Under the pieces are notes generated by a model that saw nothing but the letters and a program-made list of their open reading frames with translations, had not been told where the DNA came from and did no database searches. From Volutella citrinella (Eukaryota; Ascomycota; Sordariomycetes; Hypocreales; Nectriaceae): 64,000 bases of DNA. The stretch lies in contig JAWZSP010000003.1 in NCBI GenBank assembly GCA_034401135.1, positions 3,534,001-3,598,000 of the forward strand, read 5' to 3'. The position numbers and the translations under genes are program-made. The stretch's first letter is position 1, and each line of letters begins with the position of its first letter. This document shows, piece by piece, positions 24,474 through 36,700 of the stretch.

Positions 24474-26629
24474 GTTTGAGGTTCGTTGGCGGGGACCCAG
24501 GTTGGTCCCCTCGCGAGATGAGCTTCGGTGTTCGCAGTGCGCGGGGGTGGGTAGCCTTGAGCTACTCCAACCGGCTGGGCTGTGTGATTTCGGTCGGACT
24601 CGATGTCAAATGTCACTCTAGTGCAGACAGAGATGCATCCTTCCGCCGTTGGGTCCTTTCCGTGTGCGGACGTTGCGCGACGAGATTATTTGGTCAGGAT
24701 CGGGGGGTTGAGGGCAAGGAGGAATGACGACACCGTGTCGGACGGCTGCAGCGCAGGGAGCTGCCTGTAGGAGCGGTCAGACGCTGCGAGGAACAAGCTC
24801 CGGTGGACGAGTCGCAGTAAAGGGTCAGCTTGATGGTGAGGTGGGGTTTGATTTGGTTGCGCCCGCGATCAATGTCGTTGATATCGAGCGCAAGAGGGTT
24901 GTCAACAAATTTCGCAGCCAAGACGCGGACGCGATGCACTGTCCAAGGTATATTGCATGTGCCGTTTGATTGGCGGTTTATGCATGTTAGGGGAGCATCT
25001 AAATTCACGTGCGGGCGACGTAATGCTGCCTGGCAAGACCGGCCAGGATCGTGTACCTGTCACCGGACCAGCTACGAGAGGAACCGAGTATTAGCCGTTC
25101 AGCTGCCCCTTGTTGTGGCAGTTTCATAGGGTCGATCACCCACCAGTAACACGGCTCATATTTAATATCCATGGACCTGTAGCCATGATTGCAGCATCAG
25201 TCATCAGCTGCCGACGCCCACACTTCATTCTCGCAGGGCGTTCAATCAGGTATTCATGATTCTCAATCTTGACCACAGTCTGTGGTCACTAGCGCGCCCA
25301 AAAGAAAAGTGGGACGTGGCTGGTGGGCTTGACCAAGAGCAGACTGCAGGCTTCAGGATGTTGAAGATAATGTAATTTCCCCGTCCTCATGCTCTGTCAT
25401 CGGGTTCCCAATCACGTAGTCTTTCCCTGTATTTCTCTTTCCACATCCTTGAAGTCGAGGGGCCTGGAATAAGTTCTCATAATGTTGCAGTCGTCTGTGA
25501 AGTGAGCCCTGTGCCACAATGTCCAAGGCCACCAATATCATCTCAACAGAAACAACGCCTGGAATGGTGGTCTTACACGGATGTCGTGCTGTCTGTGCGT
25601 CGCCTCCAAGTCGGACGTTAAAGTATAATTATCATTGCTACTTACCGAAGTTACCTTGCTCAGCCTTGATCCGGCGCAACCATCATCGGCAGCTCGGCAG
25701 CTCAACGCCATTGCCAGCTCCGTGTCTGATGAGTTGAGCCTCCTGTTCGGCTGAGCCTTCTGTGCTGGCTGTCAACGCCGGGATCAGCCGCACTTGGTGC
25801 CTCGCGCGCAGCACACTCAGCCTCATCGTCTTGTCGACCTCAGATGCGGCCCGATCGCTAACACCGCCCGTCATCAACCTGCCAGATTCGTCAGTCATCC
25901 TGGACCCTAGTCTCCTCTTACACACAAGGTGCTTGGTTTCCCCCCTCTACTGCAGAGCCAGGGTCTTCGGCTATGATTCCCTTCCATCGCTGCCTTGGGG
26001 TATTCATCCCAGCCCTTCGTCGGGCACAACATGGGACGAGTTTGTGAATCAGTGCACGCTGGCTACGTAGTTGCAAGCAGCATGAATCGTGCTATGTTAG
26101 TGTGACATGTCTCACCGCAGATGGCTGGAAATTCCGATGGCTGCACGTAGCACTTGAGATAGGTGCTCGCTCTCAAGTTTGTAGATTCTACCCCTCCCGC
26201 CACGCAGCCGCCTCACGAACACCCAGTCAGCTGGTGCACCATGCAGCCCCGCCATTGGGACCGGGACACCGCTCGCCTCACTTTTGCCGTGGCCCATCAT
26301 ACAAGGGGCTCCTTTCGAGTTGCGGCAACGAGTGAGGCACTTGTGCAAATATCTGCAACATCGATGGGCAGCTTCTGTTGAGCCCGCACCCGGCCACTGG
26401 GCGGTGAGTCCCACAGCCAGAAGGCTTACTTGTCTTGGCACCTCCGCCCGCTGTTGGCAGATGCATACCACGCACTCTTGTCGAATGCATCTCTCTCGCA
26501 TGGCTGAGTAACAGAAATGGAATAAAACTTGGAAGCTTTCCCTCCAGCCCTCAACAATCTCCGTTCTCGCAAGCACCCCTCGACTTCAAAGACGCCGCAT
26601 CCGGTATCGTCTTCAGGGCCCACGCGGCC
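24474..26629. other. Intergenic between kinesin and small-protein gene
   Basis: A head-to-head interval of 2.2 kb containing the kinesin promoter and leader and the promoter of the gene at 26630. Open frames near 25683-26335 have no recognisable content. The frame of the 26630 gene stays open upstream to 26435, so an alternative upstream start cannot be excluded. Confidence 0.5.
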
Positions 26630-27127
26630 ATGTCCTCCGTATCAATGAACAAGTACTGGATTCCCCATATGGACATTCACAGAAAGGTGATCACCCAGGA
26701 GTTGCAATACTACCTGGGGCCGCAGTCCACAGTCCGTCCTTACACTCTTGAGGTACTTGAAATGCCATGAGTTTCAGTATGGTCCAAGGCTCATGCGTCT
26801 GGTCTCAGGGAGAAGACGGCTTTCTCATCACGACACCCGGATCTTGTCTAACAGATGTGAGCCACAATGTCAGCGTAAATGCCCGGTTCAGAATGTTGAC
26901 GCCGTCCGCTTCGTGCTGAACAGGAACAAATCGACGATATCTGTCGAAAGTCGAAAGAAGTATGGGACCGCCAAACAGCCGCCAAGGTCCAACAGAATCC
27001 CGATAAGCCCCTCAAACGGCCTCTGCACCAGCCTGTCGTTGTTTCAAGAGGCTCCGACTCCTCGAAGCGATGGGATTCCCACCGACCATATCATGAGCGC
27101 CGTCGCCATGATAGGTCATTTGCTTGA
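26630..27127 (+). CDS. Short conserved-type fungal protein, function unknown
   Basis: Three exons (26630-26752, 26809-26856, 26924-27127) give 124 residues. Donors are GTACTT and GTGAGC, acceptors TCTCAG and GAACAG, both introns are phase 0, and the joined frame closes on a TGA. Exon 1 reads NKYWIPHMDIHRKVITQ then YYLGPQSTVRPYTLE; exon 2 reads GEDGFLITTPGSCLTD; exon 3 begins EQIDDICRKSKEVWD. The run DIHRKVI, YLGP, VRPYT, GFLITTPG, LTDEQIDDI resembles short proteins I recall from other filamentous fungi, but I know no domain name or function. The C-terminus is basic and Arg/His-rich, possibly disordered. There is no signal peptide or membrane segment. Confidence 0.75.
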
Positions 27128-27856
27128 GCAAATACGTTTCCGGCTCTCCGCGAGCCGCTAGAAGAGAAGATTTCCCCATCCGTAGGGAAATCCCGGGAGT
27201 GGCATATCTTGCTTCCAAAAGGGGCGAGAAGCCAAGCCTCCGATGGTCGCCTAACACGTTGTTTTCTTGTTTGGGTAGAAAGACCCTGTGGTGATACTTG
27301 GGGCTATCGGGATACTGCATGTGCTATGTGGAGTCTTTTTGGTTGTGTCAAACACATTTTCAACCAGGGCGGATATTGACGGAACGGGATACCCAGTCGG
27401 CTAGGCACACAATGCAGCAGCAATTGCCAGTTACGACAATGCAGTTCGAGCCCAATCCAGATCTCTTAGCGGCAGCAATGCCCAACTCGCTTCACCATGC
27501 ACCGATATGCATGCGCTGTCTCCTACAGCTACCGTTGAGCGGTGGGAAGGTCAGTCCGGGTACTAGCCCAGGGGGGTCATCCAATTGGATCGCTGGGTAT
27601 GCATGGTTCGGGACTATCCATAATGCTATCCAGTAATCGTTGAAATGAATAACAATGGCGCTGATTGGGGCCATGTCATCATGGTGGCTAGAACATGCCA
27701 TCTAGCCGCCGGCATTCTTCTAGGCGACGCCGACACACACGGCGGGCCTCAAGAACGCAAGACCCAGTCACAACCCGTTGCGGCACAGCCGTATCGGATG
27801 CATCCACTGGGCTGACGAGTCTCCGAAGTCCGAACGCGGCGGCTTTGTCGGAGGGG
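27128..27856. other. Intergenic: two convergent 3' flanks
   Basis: Lies between the stop of the small-protein gene (+) and the stop of TEN1 (-). One plus-strand frame of 112 codons (27298-27636) looks like noise. Nothing else seen. Confidence 0.5.
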
Positions 27857-28300
27857 TCATTTCACATGCTCCCCGGCGTCGAAGGTCTTCTCGTACATTT
27901 GGATATTCATGGCGCCAGTCGACCACAGCATGAGCGCTTGGATGTGAGCCATGCCCAAGCCGTGCAGCGGCATGTCCGGCGGCAGTGACGAGGGGCGCGC
28001 GGTGACGTATCCGATCACATTGACATATTCGCCGATCTGTGTCTGTTCCGGCCTGAGCGTTTCGAGAACAAGGCGAACATCCACCAGAGCCGTCACGTTG
28101 GTGTCCCGAGGGAACAGGTGACCCAAAGATAAGGTGGCCGAACTGGAGGAATACGCCGTAACGCTGAAAGCTGTCAGCAATCAGCCAAGATCTGCGCAGT
28201 TCCGACCATACCATCCCAGGAACCTCACCTTTTCGCCAACAGGGCGAGACGGTAGGTTGGACAGCAGCTGTAATCCGGATGGCACCGGGCCTCGAGACAT
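27857..28300 (-). CDS. TEN1: Telomere-capping protein Ten1 (CST complex)
   Basis: Two exons (28300-28212 and 28163-27857) give 131 residues, the usual Ten1 size for a single OB-fold. The splice joins VRFLG to CVTAYS, rebuilding the family strand KVRFLGCV. Other Ten1-like landmarks are the central VGEYVN-type strand (IGEYVNVIGYV) and the C-terminal HIQALMLWSTGAMN helix. Known role: third subunit of the Cdc13/CTC1-Stn1-Ten1 complex that binds single-stranded telomeric DNA and assists lagging-strand fill-in. It is head-to-head with the DUF952 gene. Small fast-evolving Ten1 genes are often missed by annotation; family assignment is by sequence pattern only. Confidence 0.82.
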
Positions 28301-28683
28301 GGTCGGGTGGAGGCGCTCAAAAGAGTCGCTCGTGCGGGTGTGTGCAAGGGGCGAGGCCGTCGACCATTACTCAGCCCATAAGCCTTCATGCGAGTGCATT
28401 CTCATTCTCCAGGACGAATGAGGGGCGGCTCTGTAGTAAGTGTAGTCGTTGGAGGTGGTGTGTGGGATGAGGCTGGCCTTGACGTGAACTGGTGTGAATT
28501 CATACAGTGTGGGACTCGGACCTCTACCCCTCCTTTCCACAAAGAAGCGACTCATTGCACTGTGTAACCCGTTGAGCAGATTGCGTCTCCTTCACCAGCC
28601 AAACACTACGAAACATTACACGTTGAAGGTTCCTTTCGCCTCAGCCCACAACCAAAGCCCTTGGAAGAAAGCAGAGTGACATT
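28301..28683. promoter_or_regulatory. Shared divergent promoter of TEN1 and DUF952 gene
   Basis: A 383-nt interval between two divergently transcribed start codons, so both promoters must overlap or abut here. I see no strong TATA box. Confidence 0.55.
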
Positions 28684-29079
28684 ATGGCATCCGAATCGCC
28701 TCAATTCGTGTATAAGATTGTGCCGGCTGCTCCTCCAGTGCCTTTCCCAGCAGCCTACCCATTGTCTCAGCTCGATGAGTCGGACGGATTCATCCACCTG
28801 AGCACAGCGACACAGGTAAGATGAACAAAATTTTATTGGTATTACTCTAATAAGCAAAAGGTACCGGCCACTGCGGACCTCTTCTTCAATAATGTCAGTA
28901 CTCTCTGGGTCATCAGGCTGAGATTTGCCGACTTCAGCCGAGACGTGAAGTGGGAAGGCGGATTTCCTCATCTGTATGGCAACTTCGGGGCAGGTTATCT
29001 CGATTCAACAGAAAAGTTCGTTAGGACGGCAGATAAGAAGTGGTCTGATGTCATGAAGGGATCACAATGGTTGGCTTAG
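28684..29079 (+). CDS. DUF952 family protein
   Basis: Two exons (28684-28815 and 28861-29079) with a 45-nt intron give 116 residues. The family pattern is clear: YKIVPAAPPVPF at the start, the central LDESDGFIHLSTATQVP spanning the splice, ADLFFN, and late FPHLYGNF. DUF952 proteins are small cytosolic proteins found in bacteria and fungi; the His in GFIHLST is conserved. Some bacterial members sit beside ADP-ribose or glutathione-related genes, but no activity is established. An AATAAA lies 22 nt after the stop. It converges with the M1 peptidase gene: the two stop codons are only 65 nt apart. Confidence 0.9.
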
Positions 29080-29144
29080 ACCAGCTTCTATTTCTTGTGA
29101 AATAAAAGTCCAAGGCTTCCGACTAAGCAGAAAGCCAAGCGAGC

Positions 29145-31273
29145 CTAAACTCCCAGATCCTTCTCCACCATGCCTCTGCAAATGGGGTGGTAAAAATCCT
29201 TGTTCTTGGCAAAGGTTTCCAGCGCAAGCTGCCTGTCGACCTTGTTCAATGCGCGGAACAATGGCCGAACGAACTTCATCCTGCCGACTCGTCCCAGGAG
29301 ATCGGCGGTACCGGCGTAGGACGTTGTATCCTGGGCCTTGAGCGCGATTTGGTAGTACGCCGACTTGATTTCGACATTCTTGGATTGAACCAAGTCATAG
29401 GTCTCGCCGAGGAGCTGAGCTCGTTCCGGGCTGAGGGCCTCTCCCGACTGAATCTCGGCCAAGAACACCAGCTTCTGGTTTGCGGTGAACTCCTCGACGT
29501 CCTTGGGACTAGGCTTGAACGACTACGGATATGCGTTAGTGCCGTTTCGTTACGGTCCTCGGCGTTTAACTCACAGCGTCCTTCCACTTAGTAGCCAGGT
29601 CGTAGCACATGTTGGCAAGCGAGGTGTCAAACTCGGGCTTGGGCGGGAGTCCGGGGGTGTAGAACTTGTCGTTCCAATCAATCGCTGAAATCTTTTGCGA
29701 AATCTCAGCATCGCCAAGGCCATTGAAGAAATCCATAAAGGTGGCCTTGAATTCGAAGGAGTCCAAAGATTTCTCAGACCACTTGGTGAAGTAATGGGGG
29801 ATGAACTTGTCGAAGTTCTCGCGCCCGACCACTTGCTCCAAGTAGTAAAGGAAGTGAAAGCCCTTTTCGTACGCGATAGTGCTGTAGACATCCTCAGGGT
29901 CGACATTGTCATGCTTAATGATGAGCTTGGTGTATTCATGATCCTTTCCGAAGAGTGCCACTGCGTCCTCTGTTGCGAAGGTAAGTATGGACACTGCTAA
30001 TAGCCGTCGTAGACTTACCGAGGGCTTGCCAGCCAATGATGGCGGAAAAATCGAACTCTGCATCTCCGTGGATGGCAGCTTGGATACGCCGCTCCAGATA
30101 CATGGTCCATCCTTCATTTAGCCAGCTAATAACGTCTGTTAGCAAGCAGATGTCTGCCTTGAAGCTTTTACGCCGATCACACTTACAAGTGCTCCCAGCT
30201 GGCATTTGATACCAAGTTGCCACTCCAGCTGTGGCTCAGTTCATGGGCAATTACATCGACGTTCTGGCGGTCACCGCTGATAATAGTAGGCGTTGCAAAC
30301 GTGTAAATAGGGTTCTCCATGCCTGCACGAGGATGTCAGCATATCCCACTGGCGATGGATGAAGGCACTTTGACAAACCTCCGTAAGGGAAGCTAGGAGG
30401 TAGGACCAGGACGTTGTAGGCGCCCCATTTATAGGGGAAAACAAGCTTCTCCGCAATTTCCATGAACTTCTCCATGTCCCTCTCCAGCTCCCATTTGCAT
30501 TCTTCGAGCTCATTAGGCCCAGTGGCGACAATACTGCGAGGGCCGATGGGGGCTGTCGCAATGTCTCCGGAGGCAACGGCAAACAGGTATGATGGAATAG
30601 GAACCTTTTGTTCAAACTCATACAGCTTTTCCTGGCCGGGAGTGGCATCATGGTTCCCGAAAGGGACGCCACTAGCCACAACAGGGAGAGAAGACGTGAG
30701 CTTGAAGCTGAAGGTCGACTTGACATCGGGAGTGTCCTGGCAAGGGAAAATAGACCGGGCGTTGATGGCTTGACATTGAGAGAACATGTACGGGTGCTTC
30801 TTGTTTGAAGTCTGCGCCGGGGTGAGCCATTGCAAGGCAGTGCACTTCGGGGTGGTCTGCAGGTTGATGGCCAGGTCAACAACTTCGCCCTTTGCGGCTC
30901 CTTCGGGGATGGAGATGTGGAGAGGGGCACCAAGCGGCGCGGCGTAGTCCTTCAGTTCCCAATTCGAATCCGCCGAGTTGATGCTCACGGAGGAAATGTC
31001 GACATATCTCGAGTCAAGAATGATTTCCTTGCTCTCTCTTTCCGTCTGGGACTCTAGTCGCAGCAGAACAGAGCCCTTGAGGCACTTGGCATCGAAGTCG
31101 ATTTTGAAGTCGGCTGTCGTGTGCCTTGTTCGCCAGGCGTCATAGTTGGACAAGGTGCTAGGATCTCGTTTCCCCATATTGACCGATGCAAAGCTGCGTT
31201 TCAAGCTGTTCGTAGTGAATATCTGGCGGTTTGTGAGGGATATTGACCTCTTCAGTAAAGAGAACCACGTCAT
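29145..31273 (-). CDS. LAP2: Leukotriene A4 hydrolase-like M1 aminopeptidase
   Basis: Five exons (31273-30379, 30322-30187, 30125-30019, 29969-29575, 29522-29145) give 636 residues. The exopeptidase motif GGMENP is rebuilt across intron 1 (298-303). The zinc site is HELSH (His325, His329), with the third ligand Glu348 in WLNEGWT rebuilt across intron 2. The C-terminal helical domain of the LTA4H family follows. Known role: zinc aminopeptidase with epoxide hydrolase activity in yeast and human orthologs. The first 30 residues ([13 protein letters not shown] onward) are basic and hydroxylated like a mitochondrial presequence. A second start at Met33 would give a cytosolic form. An upstream in-frame ATG at 31318 is disfavoured because it precedes the presequence. 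Confidence 0.95.
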
Positions 31274-34200
31274 GTGTGTTCTGGAACGCCCACTCTGAGT
31301 GTATTCGATTACTAGCAACCCGTTTGTGCCGCCTCAAGCGCCGTGACTGGTCAACGCAGGGTGGGACAACAGCCAACTGCATGTAATCACGTGATACAGT
31401 AAGCATCAAAGGTTCCTACACCGTGGCCGGATTGATCGTGCACCTTCCCAATGTCTACTAAATCAGCGCGGAGACACTCAAGGAACGGAATCACAACGGG
31501 CGAATTACTCTCACTAACTGCAAATTCTACACCAATCTGGCCTCGTTGTGCGATAGGGCTCGTGCAGGCCTTCCTCATCGATTGCCCAATACTGGGGGGC
31601 CTCGAGGCAAGTCTAGGGTAAGGCGTTTAGCATATTGTTCCATGGTAGCCAGCTTTTCTCAATAGATGGCTACTCCTGGAATAAATGAAAGCCTGCTGCT
31701 CTTTGTGGGGTGCGAGTACGGGGTAATCTCACATTTGATTCATCTTTTGATGTTGGCATGTGTGGCTTCTCTCCACCATTTGCTCGTCAATAACAATTGG
31801 CCGTCTGGGCAAGCCTACGTCTGTTTTGTTTATCATTTACGCCCCCATCTCAGTTCTCCGGATTTGGATGTGATAAAAATAACCACTGTGACCCGAGAAA
31901 ACGCCCAGAAAGGGGTTTCGATTCAATTAATTACCCATCCTCATATTTCATTGGCGGGCATCGCCTTCATTTTTCGGCTGGTGATAAACGGTGACGCATA
32001 TCGAACGATTATACCTAGCCGATGACCAAAAAGTTCCATCTAGAAGAAGTCTGACAGCTTGGCGAGGACTAATTTCGTCCTGCCTGACCGGAGCGATGAG
32101 CACCGCCGTAGCGGCCTCTTCGGTTATGCCATAGTGGCCGCACTTATAGGCATGACCGTTACGCGACATTGACCTCCAACAATGGGTTAGCCTAGTTTTC
32201 TCTGCATAACTCACCTTGCAATCCGAAACCAAAGCTCTGTGTCTCATCTGTTTCTCCTAGTGCTATGAGTCGTGCTTGAAGGTTCGCTTCGAAGGGAAGG
32301 ACAAACATGGCCCATGGTAGCTTCAGCCACAAAAATGCCGGGTTTCTTTGTAAGGCATTGAATCAGGCCCAGTGGGATGCTGTACCCCCGAGAGCATTGA
32401 ATCCGTGTTTCGTACTCGCTCATGGTCAACACAGCATACCAACATAACATTAGCCCACATCTTGCCTGGCTCGCGGCGGCGCGCAATGTATTCGAAAACT
32501 TTAAACCTGTACACTCTTTGCCATAGGTTCCACTACGTTTCCCATCACGGCATTCTGTGGGCTTCCCACGTGGGTGTTCTAGGCGCTTGGTCCTGAGAAT
32601 CAGATATGGAACTCCCATCGTAGTTCCTCCGCGGCGGAATTCCAATCAGCGTAGTGGCATAATGCTGTTTCAGCCTTCTCTATGCTAACTGTGCCCGGTG
32701 TCCCGGGGAAGCTGATGATGTTTCCCTACTTGTTTGGCTAGCGTTGGGCCGTGGAAGCGATGATCGGTACGCTCCATAGGCGGCCTGCAACGGGGGCTAC
32801 GCAGTGAGAGCGATGTCTGGAAACGGCGAAACGCCTTTCTGGCAACATGTCCTAACCTGGGGATCTTTCATAAGCACCGAGACCAACAGCGTTATCACCC
32901 CACTGAGTGACAAGCGAGCAGGACCGTTCAACGGTGATGGCGGTGCAGGTGGTTGAACGGGAAGGGGAGGGGACCCTGGAGCCTGAGACTCTAGCGCTAA
33001 GGCAGGGGGCGACAAGGGTAGAGGCCCTGGAGGTACCCAACCCCAGCAACCTTAGCACCGCACCTGGATGCAGGTGATGGTCCTACCCCGGTCGACAGGC
33101 TCGTTTTGGCGAAGACCCTCTTTCTTGAGCACGCAAAAAAGCTGATCAGTGCACTAGAATTCATACTCTGTTTCGGGGTTGCACGAATTGGGCGTATTGG
33201 GACAAGCTGCAGGTGCGGGGAAGCATGCACTGTAAGTTGCATCAAACGCCACGACGTTGATTGAGGCCTGACAAGGAGGCGGCGAGGAGACCATCTTCCG
33301 GATCCAGTCCTACTCTAGAATCAGGGAGCATTGAGAAAAGTGTGCTCGACAAGGCTGGAAGCTCTGGCAATGACCGGCTGGGCCTGGCCCAGATCTCGGG
33401 GGAATGACTTGAAAAACCCAAGAGCTGGTTCCGTACGGCACTTCCGCCTGCCAAACTTGAGTTAGAGCCGACATCAGGTTTCAGAGCCCTGCTGGCGACA
33501 ATGTTTGGCCTATATAGCGTGGCATACATGTCCGCCAGGCCTTATGATTCACCATTATTGCATCAGTGTGGTGGACGCATGGACCGCGAAGAGGCAGTGA
33601 AAGCAAGGGCCCCCACCAAGATAGAGAGCGCTCAAGAACCTTTAGTCTTGCGATTGAGCTGAATGGGAACCTGTGAGGCGGCCATCCCCACGTGTTTACT
33701 GAGCTAAAGTTAAAAAAAAGGGCAACGAGGATCTGTCAATGGGCGTTGACTGTCTGCCAGCCCTGTTTACCATGTGGGATGACTGACCGCAGGATCCAGT
33801 GTGAAGGTTGGACCAGCTTGAGTTTAGACACTCTTCAGCGTTGGCTGGAGCTGAGGCGGGAGGAAGGGATGGCCTGGCTAATGGCAAGTAGCTTACCGAC
33901 TGCTTGGTGTGGAGGAAGTAGCCATCTACCTTTCAGCTACTTAGGCAGACAACCTTCTCATGGAGACTACTGGGCGGTTTTTTTTCCACATCTGGGCCTT
34001 TCCCGCATTATCACGGGGCAGGGATCAAGAAGACTGATTGGACAACGCCATCAAACTCCTTTACATGTTGTTGGCAACCTACGTCAATGCAAGACTCATC
34101 TAACCCGGCAGTCATGGCAATCAACACGACAGGCATTCCCGTGTCACAAGAGCAAGGGCTAGTCCCGGAAGCATCAAGCCAAATGCCGCGTGTGCAGCAT

Positions 34201-36700
34201 CGGGAACCCGGCGCCGTGGTCTTGCGCCTGTGGCAGACCGCAAGAGCAGTTTGACCAGCAAGTATGGCCCTCACATGCTAGGGGGCTGGTAGCTGGGAAG
34301 TTAAAGGTGTGTGGACGGCAGGGTATCATTTGCCACGCCGCTCGCACAGCTGCGGAGTAGGTCAGGCCTGAAAAGATATTGGCCTCGCCCGCTCAAGGAG
34401 GGGAGAGGGAAGCCAGGGACTGTGTCAGAAAGGCTGGGCTATGACGTTATCTGACCGACAGCTTCCTTTGACGAAACGAAGATACGAAGATGCGAAGATA
34501 CGATGTTTGAGAAAAGATAGCAGCGTGTCAACTACTCTTTTCTGTGTAGAAAACTAGCATCTTCGTCGTATTGCAGTATGCAAAGAGAGATGATTTGTGG
34601 CTGACGATGCCGTTATTTGGTGTGTCTAACTCGAACATCAGAGTCCGCGTTTGAACGTGACAGTCATTGCAACACAGCAGTTTGTCGTATCCGTCTGTGT
34701 GACTTCTTAGTATGCGGTGCGCCGACATCAATGGGCTATTGTATCTGTTGCGGCTCCCGGTATACAGCATTGCATGAGTTCTTTACCTATGTAGTGACGA
34801 TGAAGCAGGCCCCAGGAGCTGCGAGCGGCACAGAAGGATTCCAGCTCGCATTAGGGCAGCAGCAGAACGGCTCAGCAGATGAATCAGGACTGAGACGGAA
34901 AGATGGCGTTTTCTGGCATCTGCGGCCAAGCCTCCAAAAGGGGCGAAACCGCTTTCACGACCCCGCGAAGCCGTCGTGATGGTGTGCAAAGATGCAGAAA
35001 GCTTTGATTTCCAGCCACGTGGATTGTCTGTTGGAGCCGGGCCCGGTGATCGGTCTTGCACAAAGACGGGATGGCTGATGGCTGAATCGGGAGGTTGAGC
35101 CCGAGCTGAGATGCACTGCAACAATTTTCAAGTGAGGGGGAGCTTGAAGTTGAGGCAATGCCGTGCCGATCACTATTGCGCACTCTGAAGGGATGAGGGA
35201 GGACGATAATTGTCCGCAGGTAGAATGGCGGTGCCTTCCCGCGATGTCCCGTACTCGTACGTACAGCAAGAGCTCATCTTGGACTTGCCCAAAACCGACG
35301 CTCGTCACCCTGCCTGTGCATGACCCTTACTATGGGGTGTTCTCACCTGCCAACCCTGCCAACCCGTGCCCGCAAAAATTTGCCAAACCTCCATGGACCA
35401 TGGGCCCCAACTTGCCAGATGCAGATGTCGCTCACGAAACAAGACACGCAGTGCCCGTCACGGAACTGCCGGCTGAAGGTTCAGGCGGCGAGGCATCTGC
35501 TTTGGGAAGCTGCCTGCCGCATTCGCACGTCTAGTCTTCAGCCTGTCGCTGCTGTGTGTCTTGATTTGGCCGCCACCTGCAGCAGCTGAAGACTGAAGCC
35601 GATGAAGCAGTTCGCGCCACTCGAATTGTTGCTGGCTACCTGTGCTACTCCTCGGACCAGCCTCAAGACCTTTGGAACGGAACACGCCCGGCACCAACCG
35701 AATTTGACCAGTGCTGTTACTGCACGAGCGCATCATCGCTCGTTTATCATTAGTGCCCGTTTGCTGCTTCACACTAATGAATTCCTCGAGCTACCAGGTG
35801 GGCACGCGGGTTACGGCTAACTGCCCGATGTACCGCAACCTGATTGATGCGAACGCCCTCGTCCGCCATCCCGTTTCCACCAAGTCTGCCTGGTCCCGCG
35901 TGCGCAAGTGTCAGTAAATGGCCAGGTCGCGGCACCGTCGATGATGGTGGGTGGGCCCCTGGTCGTCCTTGCTCCCAAGTCCGAGTCTGGGCTCTGGACT
36001 CTGGTCCTGGACTCGACCATCTCGGCCGGTTCTCGAAATCAATCCCAACCCAACGGCGACAACATCCCCGGTGGAGAGGCAGCCCTGGCCAAGCCCCTGC
36101 CATGTCATGCCCCTGCCCTGTCCTTTCCAGGCTCTTGAGGCTTGACAGATGTGACAATCAACTTCTTGTGCCAGTTGTGCGCCGTGCCAGCCTGCCAGGT
36201 TGTGCAACTGTGTCAGTATGCCTGTTGTGCCGGCGAGTCTGGGCCGCTGGCACCCTCCGACACAGCCAAGACAAGACGACCCGCGCCGTTGACAGCCACA
36301 CCCTGGCCCTGACTCCTCGCACCCCGTGGCTACCCATGTCTCCCAGGCCCCTCAGTTGATCTATGCCTGTTTGGTTGCCAACCCCGATCCTGGCGGTTTG
36401 GGCTTCTGCCGGCCCCTGTCACCCATGTTAGTGGCAATCGCCAGCCTGGGTAACTGAAGGCCTCTACCCGCCCCCCTGCCCCTTCTGTCCGTCTCACCGC
36501 GTCCGTGCCAAAGCTTCTCGATGCTTTTGAGGTTTTGATACTCAACCCTATCCATTCAGGCGGGGACTCGGGTCCTGGACGTCAGGCAGGGGAGCGCGAG
36601 ATTGCTCGTAGCAGGGGACTGCTGGACCCCAACCAGGCTCGTGGTGCACTGGCTGGTGCCCATCTATAAGCGATGCGTCCCGGCCTCGAACCACGTCTGA
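31274..36700. other. Long gene-empty interval (about 5.4 kb)
   Basis: Starts as the LAP2 promoter, then runs to the Uds1 promoter without a recognisable gene. Many short open frames occur on both strands (for example 32244-32645 minus, 33692-34162 plus, 35774-36157 minus) but none has a domain or convincing splice partners. The 35.9-36.6 kb part is rich in CCTG/CCAGG-type motifs. An 8-bp tandem repeat at 34476 is listed separately. Confidence 0.5.
34476..34504. repeat. 8-bp tandem repeat, about 3.5 units
   Basis: The unit acgaagat appears at 34476 and 34484, then gcgaagat at 34492 and a partial acgat at 34500. A small microsatellite-like element in otherwise unassigned DNA. Confidence 0.8.
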
